DNA from: Pictodentalium vernedei
Lineage: Eukaryota > Mollusca > Scaphopoda > Dentaliida > Dentaliidae
DNA: 64,000 bases
NCBI GenBank assembly: GCA_031216915.1
Contig: CM062294.1
Coordinates: forward strand, 32,255,128 to 32,319,127
Direction: 5' to 3'
Shown: piece after piece, positions 22,019 to 34,645 of the stretch
How positions within the stretch are numbered: position 1 is the stretch's first letter
How the letters are laid out: the number at the start of each line of letters is the position of its first letter
Made by a program: the position numbers and the translations under genes
Notes under the pieces: model-generated
Databases searched by the model: none
The model's input: only the letters and a program-made list of their open reading frames with translations
What the model was told of the DNA's origin: nothing

Positions 22019-22437
22019 ATCACTCCACCTCGCCTTTTACAAATTCACTCACTCAATCTCTATCCTCATTGAATCCATTGTTTTACTGTAAAGTCCTTTA
22101 ATTATAAATTTATTTGTTTAATCATTCATCGAAGATACCTTATCACTTTCATGTGATGTTAGGTAGGGTGATGTTGCACCCGACGTACTTGTACATAAAC
22201 TACAGTGTTTTTATCCTGTTTGTACAGAATAATTTCGTTTCTAAACAAATCCCAATTACATACTATTACCGCAACAGACTGTGACTAGAAATGAAAAAGA
22301 AATATCGTCTCAACCCGTCCAACAGTTGAACTATGTCTGGGACTTAACCTCCTTTTATCTTCATCTTGGAACAATATATTGTAGTTATGTCTTGTATATT
22401 TGTCCAGCGAGAAAGGATGGTAGTATGTTGGTGAATT

Positions 22438-25400
22438 ATGGCGGGTAACATTACACTCGACGAGGTGCAGGTAGACGCAGAGAACGACTTTATACAGCTC
22501 TGTAATGAGAAAATATGTTCCTTGGCAAAAAATGATGAATCCCCATATAAAAACCACGCAACTGACTGCAACTACTTTTCGCCTAGAGACTTTCAGTCAA
22601 TGGCGTGTAAAATAGACGCAGGATTCTCAATATTCCATCTCAATTGCCAAAGCCTGAAGGCCCATTGGGATTCTTTCCAAAACATGCTATATAACCTACA
22701 AACAGGAAAGAACTTCTTAATAGGACTTACCGAAATTTTCCAAATTCCTCCAGAGATGTCGTTCAGTCTGGATGGCCATACCCCGATTATTAAACGTATG
22801 AGACACGAGAATGATGATGGTCGAGGAGGGGTTGGTCTATATATTAAAGAAGGAATACCCTACAGAGTTCGTAATGATATTTCGTTCTTTATTCCCCATG
22901 TTTTCGAATCTCTGTTTATTGAAATTAAAGATAAATACCAACCCAGAATTATTGGCGTTATTTATAGACCCAACACTCCTCCTAAAGCCGACATCAACCT
23001 CTTCTTATCAAAATTAAATGAAATAACGAATGTTTTAAATGCCGAAAATAAAAAAGTTTATATTATGGAGGATCTTAACCTAGACCTTTTAAAAGCAAAT
23101 ACACACTCAAAAACGGAAGAATGTGTTAATCTCATGTTCAGTCAAGGCTTTCTGCCGTATATCACCAAGCCAACGAGAGTAACCTGTCGTTCTGCTAGTC
23201 TGATAGATTATATCTTCTCTAATAATGTTTCACAAGTAGCATTACCTGGAATAGTCATATCTGACGTGTCAGATTATTTTGATGTTTTCTATATTGAGGA
23301 AAAAACCAAACAAAAAGATACACCGCACTTTACACTAAAAAGAATAATAAATGCAGAAAGAATTGTTGAATTCAAAACACTTATCTCACAAAGTGATTTT
23401 AATCCTGTAATGCAGTCGAATTGTCCCAATGAGTCATATGAAACCTTTCTAAACATCTATATGGAAGCCTATGAAAGAGCATTCCCTCTCAAACGTGTTC
23501 GCCAGAACAAAAAAATTATTAAAAAACAGCAGCCATGGATGACAAGGGGGCTTGTAATATCCTCCAACAACAATGAAAAATCCTACAAGAAAAAACTCCA
23601 AGCTCCCACCGAAAGGAACTAAGAAAACTATAAAAACTACTGTAGAATCTTCAACAAGGTAAAAAAAAAACAATGTAAAGCTACCTATTATAGAGATATC
23701 CTAAACGAAAACAAAAACAATATGCGAAGAACGTGGCAGATTTTAAACGAAGCCATCAATAAAGGAAAGCGTGAAGCCAGATTACCCTCGGTCTTGATCC
23801 AGGACAACATCGAGTTAAGCGAGCCCCATGCCATCGCAGAAGAATTCAACAATTTCTTTATCAATATTGGAAAAAACACATCCAAACAGATTCAGAAAAC
23901 TAATAAGTCCTACACAGATTACATGAACAACAATGTCTCCAATAATCTTTATTTAATACCCACAAATCCCACAGAAGTCAACCGAGTAGTAAATAAAATG
24001 AAGCCAAAATTATCTAAAGACTGCGATGACATCACAACCTGTCTTCTTAAGCATACGATAACCGAAGTATTGGATCCTCTAACACATGTAATTAACAACT
24101 CTTTCCTAAACGGCAAAGTACCAGACAGGATGAAGATCGCGAAGGTGATACCAATATTTAAAGCGGGTGACGAGCACAGCTTTACAAATTACAGACCTAT
24201 CAGTATACTTCCGGTATTCTCAAAAGTAATGGAAAAACGCATGGACGTGAGGCTAGCTAGTTTCCTCAATAGGTTTAATATTTTATGCCCTCACCAATAT
24301 GGGTTCCGAAAGCGACATAGTACTATTCATCCAGTTCTTCAGCTCCTTAAAAGCATTGCAATAGAAAATAATAAACAAGAAAAAACAGCACCTTAGCACT
24401 GGTCTGGATTTGTCAAAGGCCTTTGACACCATAAATCACGAAATACTATTAGGTAAACTGGAAAAATATGGCATCCGAGGTGTCACCAACAATTGGTTTA
24501 GAAGTTACTTGTCCAACAGGTCTCAATATGTCACGTACGGAGAACACAAATCGAACTTAACCAAACAGAGTTGCGGTGTACCACAGGGCTCGATTTTAGG
24601 CCCTATTCTTTTTCTTTTATATATAAATGATATAAGTAACTCAACATCACTTAATCTTTTATCATTTGCCGATGACACCACTGCACACTGCCCGGGCTCC
24701 GATAATAATCCCATTACACCGTATTTCAATGACGAGCTCCAGAAACTATTCGAATGGTGCTTTGTGAGCCAGTCAATGCTGAATGCTAAGAAAACCTCGT
24801 ACATCATACTTAATCCAAATAAAGGTAGGAACAATAATCTTTGTCAAGAGGTAAAAATAAATAACCAAAACATTAACAAGGTTGGGGCCACCGAAACAGA
24901 AAAATCTGTTAAATTCTTGGGAATTAGCATTGATGAACATTTATCCTACAAGGCTCACATATCCCGATTATGCTCGAAAATAGCACGCGCAAACTATAGT
25001 CTAAACAAAGATAAAAATATCCTCCCCCACGGAGCTCTGAAAACATTGTATTACGCCCTCATACATAGCCATTTGGTATACGGAATCCAGGCATGGGGCA
25101 ACTTAAGAGCTATCAAAAAACTAGCTGTCCTGCAAAAACGTTCAATACGAATTATTAATAACAAAAAGTACAATTCTCATACAGATCCCCTGTTTAAAGA
25201 AAACCAAATACTCAAGGTTGAGGATTTGTTTAGGCTACATGCACTACTGTTCGTGTTTGACTAGCAGAACGGCAGATTACCGGTGTCTTTCAATGATATA
25301 TTAAAATTACTGACAATCCATGTGGTAGGAGAACTAGACAGTCAGGCCTCCTATACATAGAAAAAACACGGACCCAAACTCTGGATAAATTTCCTTTATA

Positions 25401-25710
25401 CTCCTTCCCGAAACTATGGAATGCTCTGGACGACACAACTCGAAATATTAGCGACAGAAGCATGCTTAAGAACAAGTTAACTTCCACATTCATTTCCTCA
25501 TATTCCAGTTATGTCAGCTGCAACAATCCCTACTGCTCTGATTGCACTTCGTAAACTTAGTAAATTGTCAAAGTCGTGGTGCGCGTCTAAATCTGGAATC
25601 CTCGTCTTGTACAACCTGTCGCGCTTCCTCCTTACAGTGGTGCTATGTAAAGTACTATATGGATACAATTAAGAACTTGCAAATAAAAGTCTAAACAAAT
25701 AAATCATAAC
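22438..25710 (+). mobile_element. LINE (Jockey superfamily), near full-length, inactive
   Basis: The ORF opens at ATG 22,438. An AP-type endonuclease spans about 22,620-23,290 (FHLNCQSLKAHWDSF, GRGGVGLYIKEG, IGVIYRPNTPP, SLIDYIFSNN). Two usual catalytic spots look altered: GDFN reads EDLN, and SDH reads SDY. An in-frame TAA at 23,620-23,622 follows. Reverse transcriptase resumes in frame at 23,722-24,396 (KVIPIFKAGDEHSFTNYRPI). A frameshift near 24,395 leads to [19 protein letters not shown] and the catalytic FADDT (24,410-24,690). The thumb region ends at a stop at 25,262-25,264. The C-terminal tail lies in another frame and ends CNNPYCSDC near 25,553. Two AATAAA-like signals near 25,680-25,705 may mark the 3' end; alternatively the 3' UTR runs to 26,168, where the family hairpin occurs. 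Codon usage is AT-rich like the surroundings. Confidence 0.9.
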
Positions 25711-26035
25711 ATTCGTCATCCTACGATGATGATGCAGCTAACGTAGACACCACGCTCAAATATCATGACCAACCTCCTTGTCGCAGTCTAAACGATACGA
25801 ACTTCACGATGGGACTTGTTGCCGCCCTCATGTGTTATGATAAGTAGTGGAGGGAGTCCTATAGGCAGGTTGCTTCTTGCCTACCTTGAATAACCGTCTT
25901 TCCGCTGGCGAAAATGAAACACTAATACTCTAATCTCAGAAAAGTAATGATTCGATCGTCATTCTCCATCATGTGTCACATAATTGGCTCTCAGTTCATT
26001 CTTTCAGTCACAGTCTGTTTGCAATCACCCCATCT

Positions 26036-26168
26036 TCTTCCAGGGGGTGGCAGGCAGACAGCCAATCTGGCTATGCTACTTCCCACGGTATACTTCTCAT
26101 TACATTTGTGCAATATGTTTATTTGTTACCATTTTACATGTATGTGTACCGTGAATAAAGAATCTGAA
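26036..26168 (+). mobile_element. LINE 3'-end segment with hairpin motif
   Basis: Holds GGCAGACAGCCAATCTGGCT at 26,050-26,069 and ends GTGAATAAAGAATCTGAATA. Spacing from hairpin to tail resembles 1680-1822. It is probably the true 3' terminus of the LINE starting at 22,438, or a separate 5'-truncated insertion. Confidence 0.65.
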
Positions 26169-26179
26169 TAAAGTCGTTT

Positions 26180-26535
26180 TTGGTGATTTTGGAGGGTTTG
26201 TCGGGTTGTTTGTGGTAATTCAACGAATCGGGAAATTACTCCTGTACAATCGAACACACTCTCCGAACATACCCCTGTCCTATTAGAAGTCATTGGGTCG
26301 CATAGCAACCACGTTATGCCATAGAAACCAAGATGGCGGCCTCCAGTAAACAAAATGGACGACGGAAACACGTATCACCTTAACAACACGCGCTGCGCAT
26401 GGGCACTCACACCACGTATCACTATGGTAACGACGACACAAGATAGCCACCCACGTGGGTTACCATGACAACACAACATGGCGCCGCTGGGTACCGATGC
26501 AATGACGTAACTTCCTAGGTCCTCCACTAGGTCCC
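26180..26535 (+). repeat. Composite dispersed repeat, copy 2
   Basis: Starts in the TTTTGGAGGGTTTGTCGGG module, then GGTAATTCAACG, TACAATCGAACACACTC, AACCAAGATGGCGGCCTCC, GGACGACGGAAACACGTATC, ACGCGCTGCGCATG, CACCACGTATCACTATGG and ACAACACAACATGGCG. Nearly identical in order and sequence to 38,290-38,665 and inverted at 29,973-30,330. It directly abuts the LINE tail. Confidence 0.85.
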
Positions 26536-26979
26536 CCAGTATGGCACGGTTGGGTACATGCTATACTACTGAAATGGTAATACTAGAATATCTTTACATT
26601 GACCACTGTAGCCAATATTGGTGTACCTTGATTGATTGTTAATAAAAAAAAATGTTAAAATGTGGAAAATTATGCCTATTTATGTTTTTGGAGCCCCTCA
26701 CCCGCCAATAAAAAAGCAAACCCTTGGTACGTGTCTGCCCATTTGGCCCATCCATACGTATTTTCATCAGGTTTGCACCTTCTGTGTATACATGTGTCAA
26801 TGTTGTAGTTGTATCTTTTATTGATGAGAATAACTCGTGGCCAGATGGGTAATACATTGTGTTCATATTCGATACTATTGTATGTATGTGAGAAAAGCTA
26901 AAAGAAAATCAAAACGGCGATCTTAGGAAAATTAAATATTTGATCGTGTATCACAGAGTTGTTTTTCTGTTGGTTTGGT

Positions 26980-27105
26980 TCCGGTTTCGCCAGCCGCACT
27001 TGGTGCCGTTTTCGCCATCCACACTTGGTGCTATTTTCGCCAGTCGATGCCGTTTTCGCCAACGAGAGTTGGTGCCGATTTTGCATGGTGCCGTTTTCGC
27101 CTGCA
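26980..27105 (+). repeat. Irregular GGTGCCGTTTTCGCC minisatellite
   Basis: Five or six imperfect units built around TTGGTGCCGTTTTCGCC. Confidence 0.75.
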
Positions 27106-27521
27106 CCCCAGCGACTTGATATTTGGTATGTAGCTTCCTTTTGAGGTTTTAGATTCAAGTTTGTTCAAATGAAGTCGTGGAGCAATATTTGCTTTTGTAA
27201 TGGGAGGAGCGAGATTTTTGGCTCCGCCCGAATTTTCTATTTACTGAACCGATGGTCGAATTTGCAGGCTTTCATGCGGCCCTTGTTTTCCTAATTTTCC
27301 TCCTTTTTTTAAGCACCCCTTATTTTCCTTATAAAAGCTTTAAAATCTTGTAAAAGCTTATTTGTTTTAGGAAATTCCTATATTTTGAAATATGTTTGGA
27401 AAATTATTGGTTAGACTCGTCTGTAAAGCTAAATATAAAACATGTTAGCTTACAAATACATAACAGTGAAATATTTCGTTTCAAATCTAGTCTTGGTATT
27501 ATCCAATTCTGCAATTCAATT

Positions 27522-27745
27522 GCTGCATATGACTGTTGATAGCCAGTGAGTTTGCTGCATATGACTGTTGATAGCCAATGAGTTTGCTGCATATGACTGT
27601 TGATAGCCAATGAGTTTGCTGCATATGACTGTTGATAGCCAATAAGTTTGCTGCATATGACTGTTGATGGCCAATGCGTTTGCTGCTTATGACTGTTGAT
27701 AGCCAATGAGTTTGCTACATATGACTGTTGATGGCCAATGAGTTT
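27522..27745 (+). repeat. Tandem repeat, 7 copies of 32 bp
   Basis: Units GCTGCATATGACTGTTGATA + GCCAATGAGTTT start at 27,522 and recur every 32 bases, with one to two differences each. The minus-strand frame over them (27,404-27,766) is a repeat artefact. Confidence 0.95.
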
Positions 27746-27769
27746 GATATTCTTGGTTGATAACACTTT

Positions 27770-29313
27770 TTAGCTCAACTTGACAAAGTCAAGCTGAGCT
27801 TTTGCCATCACTTCTCGTCCGTCGGCGTACGTCCACAATTTCCCTTGACACACCTCTCATGTCGCATTTATGATCAGATCGCTTTGAAACTTGGTATGCT
27901 TGTTTGGGGGAGCTATTGATTTTCTTCAATTTTCGTTAAAAAATGTTGCCGCGGCCAACGTTCTTAGAACTTAGTTTAGTCAGACCTCAATATTTCCTTT
28001 TGGCACACCCGACTGGGCACATTTATGATTGGATTGCTTTGAAACCTGGCATGCTTGTTTGGGGCGACATCTAGATGGGAGCTGTCGATTTTCTTCCATT
28101 TCCGTCCGTCAAAAAAATTTGCCGCTGGCAATGATCTTTGAACTTAGTTTAGTCAGGCACCAATATTTTCCTTTGGCATGTCCTACAGGGCACATTTATG
28201 ATCAGATCAGTTTGAGATTTGGTATGCTTGTTTGGGGTTACCTCGAGATGGTAGCTGTCGATTTTCTGTGATTTCCGTCAAAAAATGTTGCCACTGGCAA
28301 TGGCCTTTGATGAACTTAGTAAAAACTTAGCAGTTAAGCATCAATATTTCCCTTTGACACACCCTGCAGGGCACATTTATGATTGGATCGCTTGCAAACT
28401 TGGTGTGCTTGTGTGGGGGTGACATCTATATGGGAGCTGTCGATTTTCTTCCATTTCTGTCAAAAAATGTTGCCGTTGACCTTTGAACTAAGTTTAGTCA
28501 GACCTCGATATTTCCCTTTAACACACCCTTCAGGGCACATTTATGATCGGATCACTTTGAAACTTGGTGCGTGTGTTCGGGGTGACCTCTAGCTGTGAGC
28601 TATTGCTTTTTTTCATTTCCATAAAAATTATTGTCGTTATCACAAGCCTTTGAACTTACTGCATTTGGGCATCAACTTATCCCTTTTGCACTCTCTGCAG
28701 GGTATATTTATGAATTTTCATAAAAAAAACCCAAAAACCATTGCCACAAGCAATGACCTTCTACTTAGTGCACTTGTGCAATAACATCTTCCTTTGGCAT
28801 GCCTCAGAGGGTACATTCATTATCAGGTTGTTTTGAAACTTTGTATGCTTATGCAGGGTGACAAAGATAGGAGCTATTGATTTTCTTTTCATTTCCATCA
28901 AAAACTGTTGCTGTTAGCAACAATCTTTGAATTTATTGCATTTATGCATCAACATTCTTTGACATGGCCTACAGGCCACATTTATCATAGGATTGTTTTT
29001 GAACTTGGTGTGCTCATTAGGCAAGACCTTTAGATAAGAGCTATTGATTAACATTCATTTCTGTGAAAAAAAAGTTGCTATTTACAATAACCTCTGAACA
29101 TACTGCATTTCTGTATCAACTTTCCTCCTTCAGCCAGTCTTACAGTTTACATTTAAAAATGCAGGGATTACTCTGACGTTGTGTACACACAATGCTGTTA
29201 TGTTGAAATTTCATCAAATAACATTGGTACCAATGATCTTCAGTTTTGCCATTTCATTTATAACTTACCAAGTTCAAGTTTGTCAAGTTGAGCTACAGTG
29301 TTACTGACACTTT
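27770..29313 (+). repeat. AGCTC-type repeat with ~190-bp tandem units (array 2)
   Basis: Starts with a hairpin, AGCTCAACTTGAC-AAA-GTCAAGCTGAGCT (27,772-27,800), and ends GTCAAGTTGAGCTACAGTG with the ACTGACACTTTCATT tail (about 29,279-29,315). Between them are seven to eight units like those of array 1 (GGGCACATTTATGAT, GCTTTGAAACTTGGTATGCT, GTTGCC.TGGCAATGACC). Both ends are visible, so this is the best copy for defining the repeat. Confidence 0.85.
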
Positions 29314-29319
29314 CATTTA

Positions 29320-29880
29320 TTTGTTCTTCTTAAAGGTGAGCACTTTACCTATTTTTATGTTTATAATTTTAAAGTTTTATCTATTTTGGTTTCAATTTAG
29401 TTTAAGATGAGGAGATTTCTTTGAAGAGCTTTTTTCTTCAGATTCACCAGTCAGAATCCTTTCAAATTTGGTATACAACATCTCCGCGGGAGGGGGTGAT
29501 ATTCAAGAACGGGAGCCCAAATGTTAACTTAGTGCAATATGAGGGGATTTCTTTAAAAATCTTTCTCTCCAGAACCGTCTACTGACAATTTGTGATATTT
29601 GTTATATAACAACTCGGAGATGGGGGTGGGTCAGATTCAAGTTTGTTCAAATCAGGTCTTTGGGTTAATATTTGGGCTCTCTTTTGGGGGAGGGGTTTGC
29701 AAATCCATCAGTTAGAATGCTTTCATATTTGGTATACAAGATTCACATGGGAGTCCGGTTTTTAACTTAGTGCAATATAAGTTATTTTTGGAAAAATTTT
29801 CTTCTTCACAACCATCTATTGAAATCTTTTGATGGGGCGGGAGGTGCTCTCTGTTGGGGAAGGGGTTTGCAGTAACAGCA
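29320..29880 (+). repeat. Diverged ~150-bp repeats
   Basis: Repeated phrases include TTCAAATTTGGTATACAA, TTAACTTAGTGCAATATGAG and ATTCAAGTTTGTTCAAAT. These link it to 27.1-27.2 kb and to the AGCTC family interior at 5.86 kb. Confidence 0.55.
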
Positions 29881-29972
29881 GTGACATAACAACCATTTGT
29901 TGTTTGGCAGTGTTTGTCTATAGGTGATAGAATTGGAAGAAGATAAGTAGTATGTCATGTACCCGAACAGTA

Positions 29973-30620
29973 CTCAGTTGGATGATCTCATGTGACGTCA
30001 TGGTCACGTGACCCAGCGGCATCATGTTGTGTTGTCATGGTAACTAGCGTGAGAGTCTATCTTGTGACGTTTTCCCATAGTGATACGTGGTGTTAGTGCG
30101 CATGCGCGGCGCGTGTTGTTAGGGTGATACGTGTTTCCGTCGTCCATTTTGTATACAGGAGGCCGCTATCTTGGTTTCTATGGTAGCACGTGGTTGCTAT
30201 GTGACCCAAAGGCTTGTTATAGGATGGGGGTGTGTTTGGAGAGTGTGTTCAACTGAACAGGAGTAATTTTCCGATTCGAAGAATTACCCAAATAAACCCG
30301 ACAATTCCTCCAAACTAACGAAATTGACTTTATTTAATACGGATTTCCCCCATACCGTAGCTTTCGATTGCATCGGAGTATACCCCAGAAGAGTAGAAGA
30401 GCCTATGACTGGAACAGTTTTGTAACTATATTTATATTTTCTGGTCTGTTTAGGCTAGAGCTAAACCTATTTCATGTACTCTTGTTCTAGTTTTATGGAT
30501 AATCTAATCAGTTCACTTTACTGCAGGTAACTAACCAATCAGATTGCTTGTTTTCCCCTAATCTGTATGCAGAGTTATCTCTGCTCTTTATAACAAAAGC
30601 CTATATCATTCCCAAAGCCA
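29973..30620 (-). repeat. Composite dispersed repeat, copy 3 (inverted)
   Basis: The longest copy apart from copy 1. Read on the minus strand it runs from GGAGATAACTCTG-like sequence near 30,565 through AAGCAATCTGATTGGTTAGT, CCAGTCATAGGCTCTTC, the TGTCGGGTTTATT module and the GATGGCGGCC-like, ACACGTATCACC and GTGACCATGACGTCA modules. It bridges the halves seen separately in copy 1 and copies 2 and 4, showing that they belong to one repeat of at least 1.1 kb. Confidence 0.75.
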
Positions 30621-30779
30621 GTAAGCTACCGAGTAGTTACTGAAAAGTCATTGCTCAAACGACTCGAAGCCCATCGAGCAAATGAGCTTTAGAGCAATTG
30701 ATCGATCGTGTGACTCCACATATTGCTCGAATGACTCGAATCCCATCTAGCAGATGTGCTATAGAGCACACTGTGCGCT

Positions 30780-31370
30780 ACCACATGTCGGCACATCCAG
30801 CATGTGCCTATGTGCTAGTGCACAATGTGACACATAGTGCATTTTCACATAAGCACATACGACAAAAAAGGGATTCCCCAGAAGGTATTCCCAATAGGTA
30901 TCCTCAAATAATAGAATTCCAGGTGATAGGTTTTCTCAAATAGCCGTATGTGCCTACGTGCTAGTGCAAAATGTGTCACATTTTTACAAAAGAACATATC
31001 GGCACATCCAGCATGTGCCTATGTGCCAGTGCACAATGTGTCACATGTGCATTTTCACATACGCACATGTGACAAAAAGGGGATTTTCCAGAAGGTATTC
31101 CCGATATGTATCCTCATAATATAATACGAGGTGATAGGTATCCTCAAATACCCGTATGTGCCTATGTACCAGTGCACAATGTATCATATTGTGCATTTTC
31201 ACATAAGCACATATCGGCACATCCAGCATGTGCCTGTGTGCTAGGGGACAATGTGTCACATTGTGCATTTTCACATAAGCACATACGACAAAAAAGGGAT
31301 TCTCCAGATGGTCTCCTCGAGAGGTATCCTCAAATAATACAATACCAGGTCACAGATATCCTTAAATACC
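30780..31370 (+). repeat. ~213-bp tandem repeat (CATGTGCC module), about 2.8 units
   Basis: CGGCACATCCAGCATGTGCC recurs at 30,789, 31,000 and 31,215. Half-unit echoes, CCGTATGTGCCTA, lie near 30,945 and 31,151. Each unit also has TTTTCACATAAGCACATA and GGTATCCTCAAATA. A single unit is part of copy 1 of the composite repeat (20.4 kb). Confidence 0.8.
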
Positions 31371-32181
31371 GAAATGAGGTTATGAGTAGTATGTGCGAGT
31401 CAATCGGACGAGCAATTTATCGCCAACCAAGTTTACGAGGGGAACCCGTGTTACTATTTCGTCCCCTTAGTTCCAGTGTGTTGTGTGTGCCTTACTGGCA
31501 CATACTCATTCAAAACACAATGGAACTCAGGGGACGATTTTTAGCTATCGCTAGGGATTCAAATTGTAATTGTGGGTGCATGATTTGTGGAAAATTCCAG
31601 TGAAATTTTGCTTCTATTTAAAAATAGTCGATCCACGATTTCCGTTCCACACATCTGTGTCGAACGGATTTTTATTTCCCGCATGGTTTAGTATTGCTGT
31701 AGATAGGAATTTCATGGAACAGGCGTATAATGGATGCCTTTTACCAACCAGTAGGGTTAATTTGGATCTCTATGTCTCAGTTTCATGGTATATCAATGTC
31801 TATGTGTGCTAGAGGTCATGGGTTTGAACCTGGGCTCCCACACACCTCTCTCGTCCTTTTACGTGTTATTGGGATTTATTGGGGATCGTCTAATAAAACA
31901 TGTAGTAACAAGAAAAAGCCAAGGTGGACAAAACAATTAACTTTTTAGATAATATGAAATATATCCACATAATAAGAAGCTTTTTGTATCACAGTACAGT
32001 GGTCTCCAAAGTGGCATCTCTATCGATCAGATTATGATCAGGTTGTGACACATTTATATTGAAGAAAGGTTTCATAAATAACATATTGCGAAATCTTGAC
32101 CACATTACAAAAAATAAATACATATGACATTTTATATTCAATATTATATTAGTTTTCCCGACAGGTGAGATTCTAGAGTGC
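31371..32181. other. No recognisable gene
   Basis: Only short frames. A T-arm-like GGGTTTGAACCTGGG at about 31,827 is discussed under rejected items. Confidence 0.4.
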
Positions 32182-32280
32182 TAACCCTTTGCCTAACTTG
32201 AAAAGCAGACGACACTTGCAAAACGAATTCTTGAATTACTAATCTTTTTCATTTTTTGTCTCAAAAACATTGGTTTTCGG
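32182..32280 (+). mobile_element. piggyBac-like MITE, left half only
   Basis: TAACCCTTTGCCTAACTTG, then AAAAGCAGACGACACTTGC and TTTTTGTCTCAAAAACAT, stopping at the palindrome centre. Confidence 0.7.
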
Positions 32281-33674
32281 GATTCATAAATAATTTGTTC
32301 CCATTCCCACACGTTCATATTCCAATAAAGATTATAAAAATTGCATTCATTTTTTAAATAAATGTTTATTTATTATTGTTATCATTTACACACTGGATGC
32401 AATGCATCATACATGTTGCAATGGTGGTATCAGTTATGATTTTTCCTGCCTTAGTCATCATTACAACACCATTTAACTGGTAGAGTGCTGGAAGCCCATA
32501 TTTGGGTTTTATTCTGAAGTGCAGGTACCACAACTTGAAGGCTCATAATCAGTGGATTTACTTTGTAGTATCTTTGAAGTGGTGTTATTTAGTCTGTAAT
32601 GGTTTGCCTTGTTATGTCCTCGACCTCCGGGGGAAGATTCGGAAATATCCATTGGAGACCTCCGTCCCTCTATTCGCCTGTCCGTCCGTCTGTCCTAACA
32701 AACGTTTGGGATTTTGGATGTTTGAAGGCCATCGATCGGATTGGTATCTCCTTTGGTATTTTGATAGACCCGCAGGAGGGAACGGACAGCACAAGGAACA
32801 GGTCCCGTCTAAAACATTTTCCTAGAGTTGTGGCTCTTATTCGATCTTTCGATTTTTTGTACCATAATACCTTTAGAGCCACTTCGAATATGCCTACTGG
32901 TGGGGGGGGGGGGTGTGGCTCACGCTTTGCATAGCCCTTGTTTTAATTTTTGGGAGAAGGCGCATTGGCACTCTCCCATAAATTGTAACAAAGTACAGAA
33001 GCGTGTACAAGATTTAGCACTTTACCAGTTAATGCTTGTAATTTGAATATTATTGTTAAACATAAATACAGACTTCATAAACACTAATATAAAAATTAAA
33101 ACCATTAATCATTGATTATAATTTCGACACATTGGTTAAATTCATCAAAGTTTATCATCAATGATCTTTGGTTTCAGTTTATAATTTTGATGAATCGAAT
33201 TATAGTGTTGAAATTATAATCACTGTATGTGTTCACTACTCATTCAAAATTGCCCGACGATAGTTTCTTATTGACTTTGTCTAACAGTAAAGAACACATC
33301 AGTTGCATCACTCTATTTTATTACGAGTGATTTATTTTTGCAGTATAAAAATATATGGTATGAAAGTGCATTGTAATACACATACTGCAAGGAAATGATA
33401 TAAGTAGCATGGGCTGGCTTTTTCATTCCCTTAATAATTCTCGACAATAGGACTGTGAATAATACTATTGGCAACAAAGCTGTAATATCCTTGGCAGCAG
33501 TTTGGAATGATAATGTTGATAGCTCAGTTAGAACTGTCATGATCAATTGAGAAGTGGACTAATCGTCGCAAACACCCACAATCGACCACATTTTCAAAGT
33601 CGATGATTATGGGTTTCCCTCATTCCTGTATGAATGATTAATTATTACTTATTACTCTCCTCCCCATCGTGATC
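32281..33674. other. No recognisable gene; weak satellite-like segment
   Basis: At 32,690-32,960 there are CCTTTGGTATTTTGATAGACC and a G homopolymer reminiscent of the satellite flanking the DIRS element. The rest is AT-rich without features. Confidence 0.35.
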
Positions 33675-33678
33675 TTAA

Positions 33679-33922
33679 CCCTTTACCTAACCTGAAAAGC
33701 AGACGACACTTGTAAAAAGAATTCTTGAATAACTAATTTTTTTCATTTTTTGTCTCAAAAACATAGGTTATGACCCCTCGTTGGAACGAGCTCGACGAGC
33801 TCGTTCCAACGAGGGGTCATAACCTATGTTTTTGAGACAAAAAGTGAAAAAAATTATGAAAATTAATTGGCGATTTTTGAGAATAGCGCTGGCCGGTTTT
33901 GGCCGTTACGTTAGGTAAAGGG
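33679..33922 (+). mobile_element. piggyBac-like MITE, best-preserved copy
   Basis: TTAA at 33,675-33,678 and 33,923-33,926. Ends CCCTTTACCTAAC and GTTAGGTAAAGGG are perfect inverted repeats. The centre is a palindrome of roughly 60-bp arms meeting at GAGCTCGACGAGCTC (about 33,795). The outer sides differ (GCAGACGACACTTG on the left, CGGTTTTGGCCGTTACG on the right), so orientation can be assigned. It is 244 bp and non-coding. The TTAA target and CCC ends place it with piggyBac-type transposases (family knowledge). Confidence 0.9.
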
Positions 33923-34329
33923 TTAAGAAGTGTCAGAGGCTGTAGAATATCAAACTACATTGTAATTGATATGGGAAAGAAGTATAAAGATAGAACACAT
34001 GACGCCAGGGCTAGTGTTCTAGAAAGTATGGGAGAACAAATAAGATATGACACATGCCACCAGGACTGAAGTTCTATAAAGTAAAGGAGAACAATTAATT
34101 GGCCTTCTCAGTTTGCAAGAGAGTGAACTGGCCTTCTTATGTTTCAGTGCAGCTGTTATTAGCTTCTTGACCACCTAATGTCGAAACCTGAACCTGACAT
34201 CTCCCGGAATGCAAAAAAATAAAATTCAACTGTGATTGGCAAATAACTTAGACGGATTGATATGTAAACAGACAAATATGAGTGAAAATAGGTTAAAATA
34301 GGTTATTTGTTCGTATTTTAGCTGTCTGT

Positions 34330-34645
34330 GTTTTAAGCTTATTTGTTTTACAAGGATTGGCAAGCAAATTATACAACATATTAACACCTCTCCTTGGCCC
34401 AATGGGGCAGGTGTGTGTGATGACCTTCGTAGTGGGAATTTCATGGTCTTGCTCTTCTCAAATACTTTAAAGGAATCTTTAGCCTGCACGGGTTGTGCCT
34501 CTCTCCGCACAGAGGTCAGATAATCCCACAATTCATGCTTACAGAGAGTTTTAGGACACCACTGGAATTTTCTCCGATCGATGATTGATCCGGGGACCTC
34601 TGACATGAGAGACCAGTGAACTTTTCCACTCGGCCACCGCTCTTG
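34330..34645 (-). mobile_element. tRNA-derived SINE
   Basis: On the minus strand it starts GAGCGGTGGCCGAGTGG, a match to the tRNA-Ser/Leu-type A box (TGGCCGAGTGG). A degraded B-box region follows near 34,575-34,590 (GGTCCCCGGATCAATC). About 220 bases of unrelated body run down to an A-rich end near 34,330. The head is old and mutated. Confidence 0.6.

Noticed and set aside
27404-27766. 120-codon minus-strand frame with repeated INSHMQQTHW-like peptides
   Set aside because: It is an artefact of the seven-copy 32-bp tandem repeat.
31813-31860. Possible tRNA or SINE head (GGGTTTGAACCTGGG)
   Set aside because: Only a T-arm-like stretch is present; no A box or acceptor pairing could be found upstream.
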